From Sphagnum magellanicum (Eukaryota > Streptophyta > Sphagnopsida > Sphagnales > Sphagnaceae), in contig CM038912.1 in the NCBI GenBank assembly GCA_021904315.1, forward strand, positions 6,535,061 to 6,599,060: 64,000 nt of DNA. The letters are read 5' to 3'. This document shows positions 50,548 to 62,947 of the stretch, piece by piece. Every line of letters starts with the position of its first letter. Position 1 is the first letter of the stretch. The notes beneath the pieces were generated by a model, which was given only the letters and a program-made list of their open reading frames with translations, was not told the DNA's origin and searched no databases. Made by a program: the position numbers and the translations under genes.

Positions 50548-51891
50548 AGAGTTTGGTGACAACTATTTTCTTTGTGGGTTTTACATGAATACTAGGTGAT
50601 AGAGGCCATGCTACTATACAAACTCAAAGTTCTATCATCAACTTTTTTGGTCCAACATTTGCACACAACTATCACAACATTGCCTTGGAGGTGTCCACCT
50701 ATTTCTTTAAAGTGTTTTTGTATTCCCCCATAATTAGGTTGTGCAAAGAATGCTCAATTGGTCATTGTGGTTGTTAACATAATTGAATATTCCTAGGCCT
50801 TTGAACACATTATAAATGCATTGGGATGATGATTGGAAATCATATTCAATATATGAAGTGGTGTTTGAAGATTTTTGTATTCAAGAAATATTTAGTAGCA
50901 ATGTCATTTTAACTTTATGATTTAATCCTAAATTGCTTTTTTTTGGGTGTTGATGTGGTAGGTCATGAAAATGGACATATAGCCATTGTGACTATATTTC
51001 AGAGCCATGATTGATAAGCCAAATAGATTTCACAATTGCCATAGAAGGATTTGGATGACTTGATTAGATCTACCTAGCTTGGGGAGTCACCCTCAATGTG
51101 ACATAGGTAGATTAACACAATATTTAGTTTTTTCTAATGTGTACATGAGAGTGTACAATAGTAGTTCATTTTGCATTACTTGTGTTGCTTGCTTCACTTA
51201 AGAAGAAGAAAGGTTTAAGTAACAAATATAGATGTAGAATCTAATCGAAGCTCTTCTTGTTTGGTTGGGTCAGCAATGTATATTCAAATTGAAAGGCTCA
51301 ATATTTTTATCTTGGGAATTCTTTTGAATAAAAATATGCATGAACCTTGTTTCAAATAGCCAAAAATGCACCTATAATTATCTGAATTACTTAAGTCAAC
51401 AAATCAAAACCCTACCAAGCCATTTTGGGTTTGGTGATTCGCAAAATTACTTTTAAGGGTTGTTTAAGAGTTGGTCACATCCTTTTCATTCTTCAGTTTT
51501 TGTTCTAAATGCAACACCCATGAGCACAATTTGTGGTTTCATGACTTTACTTGTTATGATCAATTCTTGGGAGGATTAAAATGCCTTGATTAAATTTATT
51601 TAATACTTCACCTATCATGCATAAAAAGGGTTGCATACAAGTGTGGAATTTGTATCAACTTGCATGATGATATGTTAGAATGCATCACTTGAAATCAATG
51701 GACACATATACTAACGGTTTAGTTAGCACCAGATTGAATGCAAGCATATCTCATCTAAATTTTTTGTAACTCAAGACATCCATAATCATAGCTGATTTTC
51801 CATGTTTCATATTAGTGTGGTATGCTTGATATGCATATCACTACAAAACTTGAGATACTTGACCCTAAATGTAATGATGTTATGGAGTTCT
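50548..51891. other. Right-arm non-coding DNA
   Basis: Mirrors 25,796-27,140. The relic frame at about 50,560-50,780 (plus) corresponds to 26,912-27,133 and contains a stop near its start. No gene supported. Confidence 0.4.
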
Positions 51892-54250
51892 TATGATCTT
51901 TGTGTGGCATTAGATGCAAAATGGGGTTGGAGATGTATAATGATGGTTGTTTGGTTTCGGATAAAGTATCCCACACATTGCAATAGGGGCTATGGCCGCT
52001 TCACAACATGAATACAAAGTTCCACATGTGTAGGTATGGTATTAAGTTGGACTCACAAGTTGCTACTTCTTTGTATCTTGATATAAATTGTGTTCAAGCA
52101 GTAGCTCGTTGCCAAGGAAAACTTACATCTAGTTTGTTGAGGTGTTTGCTAGAGATTTGCAAGTTTCTTCAAAGTTAGAGGATTGGTTATCTTTAACCTA
52201 TTCATACCTTGCAATGGTTGATTACCCATTTGCATTTGCCTTCTTGATGCCACTTCTTGCATATCTTATTCAAGAGGTAAGATTTTGATTACATAGTGTG
52301 AGGGTGGTGGTTCAAAAGGTTGCAAGTAACAACACGGTAGTTAAGCTTTTCACCTTATCATTTGCATGAATGAACTACAATTTCTTTGAATAAACTTTAT
52401 CTTGAAAAGTATTTGGTGGGATTGGTTGTAGGTGTGTCGGGCGATTGATGGCTTCACTACTCGATTCGATGTTTTGTTTCATATATTTGCAAGTGCAAAT
52501 GTTTATTGTAACTACACTAAAAATGTTGATTGTTTCTAGGCCAAATGACTCAAGAAATGTTCATACATGGACAAGTGGGTGGGAATGGTAGGTTATGCCA
52601 CAGAACTTCCCATTAAAGTCATGACAATATGGTGTTATCTATAAAACTTTACTCAATTAAGGGGAATTATATTATTCCAACACAGTTGTGGGTTGTTTGG
52701 CATGCATGCATAAAGATGGTGATGCTAGTGAACAACAACATGTTTTAACCATACTCTTGGGATTTGAAGTCTTATGAGCAGTTTTGCTTAGAGAAATATG
52801 GAGTGAAGCCATGGCCATATTGGATAGCCGCATAATATGGTGGCAAAATAGGTTTAATTTGTAAGGTTTCTGCAATGTCAAATATCTGCATGTGGGTTTT
52901 GAATTTGTAATGGTTTTCAAATAATACATTTTAGTCTATTATAGCTACCTTTTAGTGGGTTGATTATATAGTTTTCATACATATGATTTTAACGCATATT
53001 GTGGTTTATTTGACTCTTTTCAATTTGTATTTTTTGTGGGGTGGGACGATGAATGTTGCCTAGCTAAATTGCAGTAGTCTAACAAGTCCTTGTATGGGAA
53101 AATGTGTAATGTCCTTGAAGACATCGCTAGCAACATTGTAACCTTAGTTGTTATAGAAGGTATGTTCCAGGAATTTTTTTAAAATTTTACTTACGTCATC
53201 ACTACTTGGATAGTTGGGTACATTTATGTCAAATGCCACTTTCTTAAGTGGAGTTGAAGTTTAGTTGCACTTAAGTAACATTTTTATCATGTCCACATTT
53301 TTTGCCTTATAAACACTCAATATGCTTTGTTGACAAGCTATTTTCCATGTTCATCACCATGTCTTATGTGGAAGTTGATTAGGATTTGTGATGGAAAGTG
53401 GATTTTGTGGTACGATCTTTTGTGGTGATCCAAAACTTTTTAAATTATGGTTTTTGTGTGTCTACCTCATTTTCTACACAACTTCTAATATTGCTAAGTG
53501 TTTTACATGTTATTTGTTGGCAGCAAACCAAACAAAGATATGAAAAAGATCTCATTGCCATTTAATGAGCAAATGCAACAGGAGCTAAGAAGGTTGTTAT
53601 AATTACTATTGATGCAAAAACAAAAGTAGCACAAGTAGGAGCAAAGAGAGGAGACAAGTTATAGTGGTTCACTTTTTGCATCCTTATGAACTTTTTGCAA
53701 AGTGTATCCTATTCAAATGCCACAAACACATTGTAAAATCATCAATTTCACAAAATATTTATGGGTTAAGATTTCCAACTAAAATAAGAAACATTTATTA
53801 AGGGGTGAAATTCAATAGACATATACCAATCATATAATAATGAACTTTAAAAATGGACATATGGACTATAATTTGGGTTCTACATTAGCATTCAAATCCA
53901 TTTTTTTAATGATTTCATATCATTATTTTTTATAAGGACTCAATATATGATACATGATGGGAAAAAAAAAAATGGATTGAAAAAAATTACAATAAACACT
54001 TTAACCAACAAATAACTATGGACTTTTGAATGACCACATTTGGGCCTTATTTTTAAAAGTCCCAATCTTGGTCATTTTTGTTGGATTGATATTTTTCCCC
54101 CCCCTAACATGTATAATAAAGATGTTTTCTAGATGGGCAACCTTTCATATGGACTTTATTAATTGATTAATCACCACATAAGGCCCATTCAACATTGGTT
54201 TTTAACATTTTTCCCATTTTAGTGTTATTTTTTCCATTTATATGGACTTT
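51892..54250. other. Right-arm-only segment, unidentified relic
   Basis: No counterpart in the left arm. On the plus strand (52,545-52,910) broken frames read MTQEMFIHGQVGGNGRL and later EKYGVKPWPYW, suggesting a decayed gene or transposon CDS, but I cannot name it. About 53,860-54,060 contains a GGACTTTTGAATG motif also present in module B (21,610, 38,840). Confidence 0.35.
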
Positions 54251-56313
54251 CACTAGTAGAAATCCTATTGTTTGCAACTAGTCACTATGCAACTTACATG
54301 CAACTAGGTGTCATTTATAACTCATTGGTTGTGTGTGCAACTACAAAATTGATACAATATAATTTTGGGCCATACGGTTGTGTGTGTAATTAACATGCAA
54401 TTAATAGTGTACAAAATGGACATGTGTCATAAAAATCATGACCTAAGCTAATACATATTTACATTAATATACTAAATACATCTATTTAAGCTATGTATAG
54501 TAGTTTTATACCTTTAATAGTAAGGTTAAACTCATATTAACTAATGTTACCCAAGGATAAACATTGGCTAAACCTAGGCTAAATTCACATTATTAAAGGT
54601 TAAACTAACTTTGGCTACACTAACCATGGCAAAACTAACTACTAAATTATACTAACTTTGGTTAAGCAAACCATGGCTAAACTAACTTTAGCTAAACTAA
54701 CCACAGCTAAACTAACTTTGGCTACATTAATTATGGCAAAAATAACTATGAGGATAAACTAACTTTGGTTAAATTAACCATAATAAAACTAATTATGAAG
54801 CTAAATAAAATTTGGTTAAACTAACCATATTGGGTAAATTAACTTTGGCCAAACTAATGTTGGTTAAAGTAACTTTGGTTAAATTAACCATGGCTAAACT
54901 AAATAAAAAACCAAATTAGCTTGGAGGCTAAATTAAACTAATAATGATTAAACTAGCATGACTAAATTAATTAGTAACATAACCTTATAGTTAATTTATT
55001 TATGGTTAGTTGACCCATAATTAAAATATTATTTTAAATTTAACTTCTGAATTATTTTCGGGAAAAAAAAAAGTTTATCCATCATTAATTTAACTTTGTA
55101 ATTAAATTTAACCATGGTTAATTTAGGTAAAATTATTTAGCCCAATTTTTTATTATATTATTATCATTATAGTTAATCACATATATTCATTTTTAGAAAT
55201 TAAATTTATATTTATTATACTTATTATTAGAGATAATAATATCATTTTATTATTCAAAAATGATTATTTTAGTATTATTATAATATTATTATTATCCTTA
55301 TTTTTCATAATAATTATATTATTATTCAATAATTATAATTATATTATTATTTATGGTAATATATTTATGGTTGATAGGTTACATTAATTTGCCTACAAGT
55401 ACCCTGGCCTAGGTTAATTAATATATTTATTTATTTATGAATTTGAATTAATTAATAATAACAAAATATTACTAATCATTAATTATTGTAAGTAATCATA
55501 ACTATTAAAATATTATTATAACTATAAATATTAATATTAATGAAGATGAACCAATTAATAATATTATCATTATATTATATGAATTTTACCTATTAAGTTT
55601 TAATACTTATAAAATAATATATTTATTTAATAGGTAAACTAGGTTAATATGGTTATTTGCATGTAGGTTGCAACTACATTGGTTACACTTGCAACTGAAT
55701 TCTTTATCTCATATTTTTTGCCATGGATTCCAAATGTGCACATTATATAAGTGCACTTGATTTGTTCACAAACCAAGTACCAAATGTCATTTGGGATGAG
55801 CCAATGAAGGAGGCTAAACACAAAATCAAAATTGGATTATTTTTAACCTACCTACCTACCTACCTACCTACCTACCTACCTATGACTTACCTACTTAATT
55901 AATTAATAAATAAATAATCAATGGGTTTTTTTAATTGCCACGTATCACCACATAATTGGCCTTCACAAATGGACACGTGTCAAAAATTGATTCACATTTT
56001 ATTGGATGGTCAAGATATTATTAATTTATTAATAATGATGAATATTGAAATAATGTTTAAGTGTCACGTGTCATCATATAATTGAACTTCACAAATGAAC
56101 ATATGTCACCATGGGCAACCCTTGGAAAATAATGTAGATGTATAAAGTATAAACTCATATCATATATATTATTTGCATACATATTATTGTATGCAATCGT
56201 TAATCATGCGCAACTTGTTGTATGCAACCATGGGGTATAGTAGTTGCATATGTTGCATGTAATTGAAAATTAGTTGCATATCATAGTTGCAAAACGACAC
56301 TTTTCTTCTAATA
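54251..56313 (+). mobile_element. Non-autonomous CACTA-type DNA transposon
   Basis: 5' end CACTAGTAGAAATCC followed by subterminal GCAACTA repeats (54,275-54,350). 3' end is the reverse complement of TATTAGAAGAAAAGTG, with subterminal TAGTTGCATA repeats (56,200-56,290). The terminal inverted repeats match over TAG-AGAAA and TTTGCAACTA. A TTT triplet flanks both ends, consistent with the 3-bp duplication of CACTA (En/Spm) elements but weak in AT-rich DNA. The interior is AT-rich, with iterated TAAACTAACCATGGC-like motifs and nine ACCT units at about 55,846-55,882. No transposase is encoded. Confidence 0.65.
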
Positions 56314-57485
56314 TTTTGGGATTCGGGCTTTTGTTGTTTTTGAACCACCATAACTTACATCTACCCTAAGCAGTGGTGAAAGTTTTTGTTTATGTTATGT
56401 TCTCATGGTGTAATTACATGTTGGGGTTGAAGATAAGAAAAACATCCTTAATGTAAATAGTAAACATGGATGATCAACATAAAACCAATTACCAAAGTGG
56501 TTATAATCATGACTTGCACATGGTTGTGGTCCGATTCACTAGTAAGTATGGTAGATATTACCCTTTATACCAAGAAAGGGAACCAAATAGCCATAAAATG
56601 CCAAGTGAAACTCAATTGCTAGACCATATGCCATTTTTCATATTGTTGTTAAGCACAACCCTAACAATTGTGTGGCTTGGCTGAGTGGACATATGATGAA
56701 AAGACATGTAGAATTACTTACATGCATTTATGCTTGATTACTTTATAGGTAAATTTGATCTAAAATACTTATTGTCCACTTTTTAAGCACCATTATTTCA
56801 TTCATTTATTGTAAAGGGATTCTATGTGTCTTATTTGGGTACTAGAAATTGCTTTAGGAATCGATGCATGGTTAGGTTGTCCAATTTGCCATAAAACCAA
56901 CGTCCTGATTTTTTTTTTAAATGGTAAAATTTTGGAAATTATAACTAGTTTACACTAGTTTACATTGATTTCCTCCATATTTTTTCCATGTCATTAATGG
57001 CACATTTAAAATTTATATTTTCTTAAAACATCTAAGCAAAAAAATCACAACATATTTATTCCTCCAATATGATATGGACTTAAGAAAATAGAGGTTCCTA
57101 ATTAGCCTAGTCAAAAGTCCATAAGTATAGTTTTAAAATTCAACTCATTATTTATTTTGTTCCGACACTTCTTTGATATGATATTTTACTAATTCCCAGT
57201 CCCTAACACACAACCCATCAGTGAATGGACCATAGCATAGTCCATATAGAAATGGAAGTTAGAGGTGCAGTCCATGAGTTTTAACTTCCAAAGTCCATGA
57301 CTTTTATGATTTTAAAAAAATTGTAAAATGATTTTGTGCATCATGTAGATATTCAAAATTAATATATTTAAACCAAGTCCATTTTAATAAAATTTTAAAC
57401 CTATAAAGTGACATGGGCATCGTAATGGCAACCACTAAGCAAAATTGGGTGGCATGACACCCAAATTGGTCCACCCAACCATGCA
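56314..57485. other. Right-arm outer flank
   Basis: Mirrors 23,400-23,700 and about 21,240-21,800. The Gypsy protease-RT stretch found between these on the left is replaced here by about 300 bp of unrelated DNA (56,640-56,930). Short frames (56,466-56,684, 57,304-57,486) are relics of the same decayed element. No gene. Confidence 0.5.
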
Positions 57486-60091
57486 TTGACCCTTAGGATG
57501 TGGATTGTAGGACCTCCAAAACAAAGTTAAAATGTGCATAAATACTAAGATATTTGAGTTGATATATGTGCTTAGATGTTTAAGTGGCAAGCAACATCAT
57601 GCACGAATATCTTCCAATGGCTTTGGAACTATGACAGAAACTTAAGACACATATTTCTTTACTATTATATGCCATAATTTAAAACCGGATTATAATATTC
57701 TCAATTACACCCAAAGTTGGTGGGGAGCAATGGTATTAAGTCATTATAAGTCGATGGTCCAATACTTTGTGAATGACACTCAAAAGGTAAAGTAGAACCA
57801 TTATTTTTTTCCCCCTTTTCTTGCTAGAACATTTATTTAAAGCTATAGGCTTTTATGGAGTTTCTATCTGCAATCACATTGATTTTTAGATACTCCTATA
57901 TTGCAACAATTTATTTGACATTGTTATATGTGTAGACTTTTTGACTAGGAAGAAGTTGCAACTTCCTTCTATGGGGTATGACTTGACAGAAAAAGGCAGT
58001 ATGCAAGCAATGCACCTTGAATGTGAGGGTGAAAACATGGTAAAGTATATTTAAAAAATAGTTAAATCTTCAAGGTAGTGCTTTCTTTTTGACACAAGCA
58101 CAAGAAAGGAGATTGAAAGTAATTGAAAGTAACATAATAAAACCATGGTGCTTTTATTTGAGTTTATAATGAGGATTATAATCAAAAAGTTTGGAACAAG
58201 TAAAAGAAGATAACAAATATGTTTGAAAATGAGTAATCAAATTAAATTTAAACCTACTTTTTCATTACAAGTTTGATGTATTCTACTATAATATTTAAAT
58301 GTTGAAAACTTACAAGTACATTTTAGAGCTACATCATGTTATAATTGGAGAATACTCAATAATTCATTTACTTTCACCTACTTGTACAAGATTGAAAAAC
58401 TAAAAAAGTAAAAAAACGTTATAGTTATCTTTAAAAAATCTACTTGAATGCATATTATATATGTGATTAATCAACATCATTGTGATGAAATTAAAGATTA
58501 TCTTAAATTTGATCATCAAATAAAAAAACACTTATACTTTCAATATATTAAAACTTGGTTACATGGTTATTTGTTTTTATTGGTGACAAGGCTCAAAAAT
58601 TGTCTATGTTACCATGTTTTCATTCATGACGTTTTACTTCATGCACATGTATACAACAATGAAAATAACAAATTATTGAATCTTGTTCATTTGAATATAT
58701 CAAACACCTTTTTATGGTCAGATTATACATGTTTGTAAATTTGTAAAAGAAGGGATTATTTGTACAAAAACGAAAGTTTTCTTTTTGGGTTTTTTTCGTT
58801 TGCAATCTTCAATATGATCATTTCAAATGCTTCTTAAGTGGGGAGGTCTTCTTAGCCCACTTTCTCCTCTTTTGAACACCATAGGTCTTTGCTTTGTCAT
58901 ATGTGATTATATAATAATGTGTGGTCTTTGACTATCATTTGATTTGTGTGGCAAATGAGCACATTAGTGGCATGCATTGATTCAACACATGAAGGGGAGG
59001 TGAAATTATCAGTTATAAGAAGTGTATTCATGCCTTGATAGTTTGAAAAAGTCTTTTGGAAACTTGGCTATATAGGTTAATGAATAATAACCAATTAATA
59101 GTTCTCTACCACCTAATAGTCTTTTGATTATGTAAGTTTTTAGCTCCATATTTATTTTGAATATTTATGGGTTGGTTATTCTTGTTACTTTGTCATATAT
59201 ATCCAATTTGGTTATTGTCTTTAAGTTGCCTATCGTCTTGGTTCCTAATTTGGTTGGATCTTTTCTAAAAATTCAGTTTCAAAATTGTATAATTGGAGGG
59301 CCTTTTTGTGTTTGTCTCTTGTCAATCTTAAATCTCTTCACTCATGATCTCACTTTTCATTCTCTAAACAAATAGGTTGAAAAGACATTACTGATCATTG
59401 ACCCATTTAGGAAAATTGATGAACATTTGTATGTACTTTAAATAGTTGATTATGTGTCAAATGTAACCCCTACCCCCTATTTCTCTATATGGATCCATGC
59501 AACCATTTAATGCATTTTTAATTAGTTGTAATTTGTTGTTAGGTCTAAGACTAGGTTACTACTAATTTAAAATATTTTAAAGTTTAATAGAAGGATAAGT
59601 GGCAAGGAACCCTAAAAATTGTACCTTAAAGTGAATTGAAATCTAAACTTTAATCCACTATGGATTTAAATGTAGTTGTGAGCTTATATAAATGTAGACC
59701 TTAATCCATTTTAGCCCTATATTTAATACAAACCTATCCTAAATGAAAACCCTAATCTTGTACACCTTAGTATACCTATCATGAAAGTGATGAATTATCA
59801 TGGGTTGTTATATAATGTTATTTGGTACTATTCCTTAAACATTTTCTTCTAGCATTTTGTCTTGTCTTGTTTATAGTCTGCAAGTTTTGTGACATTTGAA
59901 GCATTTTATTTGAGCCATGTTTGTAGTTTGTTTTTCATGTGTTCACTTGTATGAAGTTTATTTTATGAGTTGTTGAAGTCCTCTTAAAGGTTTTTGTTTG
60001 TACTTCAACACGCCATAAATCTATAAGTGTTCCATAACCACATTGGGTTTTAATTTCATAAAGATTTTACTTTTTAGTTTCTTGTATATAT
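57486..60091. other. Gene-free AT-rich DNA
   Basis: No paralogue in the window, no recognisable domain. Open stretches such as 58,448-58,738 (plus, 96 residues) and 59,157-59,375 (plus, 72 residues, hydrophobic) look like chance frames in AT-rich DNA. Confidence 0.4.
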
Positions 60092-60165
60092 CACTAGTAG
60101 AAATTAACCAAAATGTAACCACTCCATTTACGACTACATGCGACTTGTAGTCATTTGAGACTAGA
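60092..60165 (+). mobile_element. CACTA-type terminus
   Basis: CACTAGTAGAAATTAACC is nearly the same start as the element at 54,251. It is followed by subterminal-like repeats (ACGACTACATGCGACTTGTAGTC). The matching far end is not seen before the Gypsy LTR begins about 220 bp later, so it is either truncated or interrupted by the retrotransposon. Confidence 0.45.
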
Positions 60166-60309
60166 TTCGGGAATATTTATGATTAAAAGGCCAAATTTCA
60201 ATTATTTTAATCATTTTCACAATTATGATGCAACCATTAGAAATTTCATGCTATTGGTTGGATCAATTTTACATTTATTTTCATCCGTTAATAAGTTGAT
60301 ATGTCCCAT

Positions 60310-61160
60310 TGTCACACCAAAGTGGGTTTCCACACAATGTGAACACCCGAACATTGAAGGTGTGCTTTGGTATAATTAAGCCATCCTGATTTTGGCAGTG
60401 GATGTTTTTCTCCATGATGGTTGCATGGCTGTCCATGGGATGTTTATGTGAATGGGTGTGCAGGAGTGAAGGCGGCGCGAATGATGAAGAGGAATGGAGC
60501 TGCATTGATGCGCCGAAAGGTGGAAAAGGAGGAAAAGCTTGATGGGGAAGCTTGGTGTAGAATAGAACGGCAGGACGTTTGGATGTGACGGAGTTTTTTT
60601 TTGGGGAGAAAAGAAGAAACTCGGTGAAAACTAGGGAGGCAGATTTTTTTGGGTGATTAGAGAGAGCACTGAGAGCACAAAAGAGAATTGGAGGAGGAGG
60701 AGCAATCCTTGTGAAAAGGTAGAGAAAGCTTAGTGAGACGATAGCTTGGTTGAAGGGTAGAAACTTCCGCTGCGCCTGACAATCAGTCAAGTTACTGCAG
60801 GAGAATCAGAAAGAGAGAGAGAACTCAGAGAGTGCTAGGAATCTGATGTTTTTGTGAACATCTCAGACAGGAAGCAAGCTTGTGCTTTCGGGGAATGTAC
60901 AGAGTTTGTAATGAAACAAGAGAGTTTCCTTTGCCGGCATCTGTGGGAACGTGTAAGGCAGGAGATAGATCCATTGAAATCCTGTTCTGCTGATGTGTAG
61001 GAAGAAAATGCTTGCAGGTCTATGATTTTGTGATGCTCGTTTGAAAGAGTCAGTAGGTAGGTTGTGTGCTATGTTTTTGGAGGTCTGAGTTGTATGCCAG
61101 TGACTCAAGAGAACGGGGACGCTTGGGTTCGTTGAAGGCAGTTAGTGCGTTGTGTTTCCA
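60310..61160 (+). mobile_element. Probable 5' LTR of a Ty3/Gypsy retrotransposon
   Basis: GC content rises sharply relative to the preceding DNA. A TGTCACACC start is typical of plant Gypsy LTRs; a CA end at 61,160 lies 14 bp before the primer-binding site. The 3' LTR is outside the window, so boundaries are inferred, not proven. The 169-codon minus frame across the LTR (60,281-60,790) is taken as chance. Confidence 0.6.
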
Positions 61161-61174
61161 GGACCCTCTCTTTT

Positions 61175-61192
61175 TGGTATCAGAGCATGGTT
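61175..61192 (+). other. Primer-binding site (initiator tRNA-Met)
   Basis: TGGTATCAGAGC at 61,175-61,186, continued by ATGGTT, matches the complement of the 3' end of plant initiator tRNA-Met, the usual minus-strand primer of plant LTR retrotransposons. It fixes the plus orientation of the element. Confidence 0.85.
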
Positions 61193-61242
61193 CCGTGTTT
61201 CCAACCTTGGTAGAACCTATAGATGTTTAGATAGAATGATAG

Positions 61243-61581
61243 TTGAGAATAATGTCTTTGTCTAGTGACGAGGGGATTCCTGTCGAGCAGGTGACTCAGG
61301 AAATCCGTGAGCAACAGCTTGTTGGTAGAATTGATTTCCTTACTGTTCAGAATGGACCACAGAGAGGAGCTGTGATTTTGCGCTTTCTAGGTTTTGGAGT
61401 GGTGAGGCTTGTAGGGATAAACCCTGACGAAGCTCGTGTAGGAGACATCGCTGTAGAAGTAGTTCATAGTGGTTTCTACACTCGTGCACGAGTTTGGTTA
61501 AAGGTCATCAATGGAGCAAGGGGGTGGGCATCAACCTCAGACTTGCAAGCCAACTTTTACTTCACCTCTTACCTTGCGTAG
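61243..61581 (+). CDS. Leader ORF of Gypsy element, unrecognised
   Basis: A 112-codon frame between the PBS and gag; the second ATG at 61,252 gives MSLSSDEG. The predicted protein (EIREQQLVGRIDFLTVQNG, later VWLKVINGARGW) is soluble-looking and has no domain I can name. It overlaps another plus-strand frame (61,511-61,711) in a different phase, which carries PAYAEKQRAVPRLGDIW, so a frameshift between two parts of one longer ancestral ORF is possible. Neither is in the gag frame. Such pre-gag ORFs are uncommon in Gypsy elements, which makes it worth comparing with intact relatives. Confidence 0.4.
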   Translation: MRIMSLSSDEGIPVEQVTQEIREQQLVGRIDFLTVQNGPQRGAVILRFLGFGVVRLVGINPDEARVGDIAVEVVHSGFYTRARVWLKVINGARGWASTSDLQANFYFTSYLA

Positions 61582-62050
61582 GGTTGCTCCTGCATATGCT
61601 GAGAAACAGCGTGCAGTACCGAGACTAGGGGATATTTGGATTCCTAAGTCGGCAGTGTCACCTAACCATTTTGTGAGATTGTACATTCCCGGTGTCGAGG
61701 ATTTGTTTTAGGAAGGAGATCGTTTGCTTCGAGTGGAGCATGGCAGATCGCGATCCCGCCTCATTAACTGGAGATTGTGGTGAAGCAATGAAGGAGAATT
61801 GAGATTCCAACAAGAGTCTACGGATGAGTAGAACTTCACCACTGTTCCATCCAACATTGCGCCTCTGGAACCGATAGCCGAGGGTGTTCAGTCCAAGTTC
61901 GATGAATGATTCGAACAACATTTACTTTTCAAGAATTAGAACTGTGTGGCAACAGCTGAGTTTTTGAGCAATTTTGTTTGCATCTGTTTTGAATTGGGCT
62001 GAGTGTAGAGGAGTGCTGCATTTTTGTTGTGTTGTTGAACTTCTGTAGAG

Positions 62051-62947
62051 ATGACGAGCCCGCAGGGAATGGATGAATTATTTTGGGGTCGAAATCAGGA
62101 GGATGTGAACAATTGGGCGGAGCCGCTCACCATGGCTGCCGAAGTGCGCGATCTCATTGCTGATAAGCTATTCAAGATCGCCAAACTAAATTTGCGGGGT
62201 CTAGCCAAGGAGTGGTATAGGAGGCTCCAGCCGGTGCCGACCAACTGGGCTGAATTACGGACGCTGATGGTTCAGAAGTACGGAAACATAAATGCTGATG
62301 GCATCCGAATGAGGATGGACACCATCAAGCAAGAGCCCAAAGAAAAGGTTCAGAAATATTTTGAACGCCTGGACAAGTTATTTCGGAAGGGCAAGATACA
62401 GGACGTAGAACAAAGGAGGAGGTTTTTGGCCAGACTAAGGCCAGAGATCCGAAGGCTTTACATGGTGAGGACGTTCACAGACATCGAAGAACTGGTCGGA
62501 GCTGCAACAGAGGTAGAGAGAGTTCTGGGTGAACTTGGGGAAACACCATATGAGTCTCTTCCAGAGGAACAGGAAAAAGAGGCGCCGGAGAGCAATGTAG
62601 AGAAGCAGGTTGCTGTGTTGAACAACACAATCATCCATTTATTCAAGGGGAATTCGCATGATCCAAAATCGTCATCCTCTTCCGCTATCTTTGGAGCATG
62701 TTAGCTCTGTCAAGGTGGGGACCATATGGCCACTGCCTGTCCGAAGCTAAATGAAGCACGGCCGAAATGTGCAAAGTGCCATATGCCGCATAAGACAGAG
62801 AACTGTGGAATCAAATGTACCTTCTATGCGGGACTGGGGCACTCTGAAGACAAATGTTGGAAGAAGCCCAAAGATGGGAAATCGCCAGCTGGAGCTGCGA
62901 ATTTCTTAGAAGTGTTGCTTGACGATGGAGCGGCGATCGAGCAGTAG
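62051..62947 (+). pseudogene. Ty3/Gypsy gag with zinc knuckles, two TAG stops
   Basis: The 217-codon first part fits the retrotransposon gag (capsid-like) domain: NNWAEPLTMAAEVRDLIADK, KEWYRRLQP, QKYFERLDKLF and RRRFLARLRPEIR follow the family pattern. The reading frame then meets TAG at 62,702-62,704, exactly inside a CX2CX4HX4C zinc knuckle (second residue after the first Cys). In the same frame a second knuckle-like stretch (CAKCHMPHKTENC) and a third (CTFYAGLGHSEDKC, with Tyr in place of the second Cys) follow. Another TAG ends this stretch at 62,945. Gag would bind and package the element's RNA in virus-like particles; this copy would make only a truncated protein without knuckles. Confidence 0.85.

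Larger units (their letters stand above)
41263..57485 (-). repeat. Right arm of giant inverted repeat
   Basis: Mirror of 21,240-37,579; landmarks are given there. It has a segment with no left counterpart (51,892-54,484) and lacks the counterparts of 28,212-29,557 and about 21,800-23,395. The outer edge is at about 57,485, where similarity to 21,240 (TGGTTGCCATTGCAATGCCC-type sequence) stops. Confidence 0.9.

Noticed and set aside
60281-60790. 169-codon minus-strand frame.
   Set aside because: It is antisense across the probable 5' LTR, low in complexity (Pro/Ser/His-rich) and has no recognisable domain. Chance frame in GC-richer DNA.
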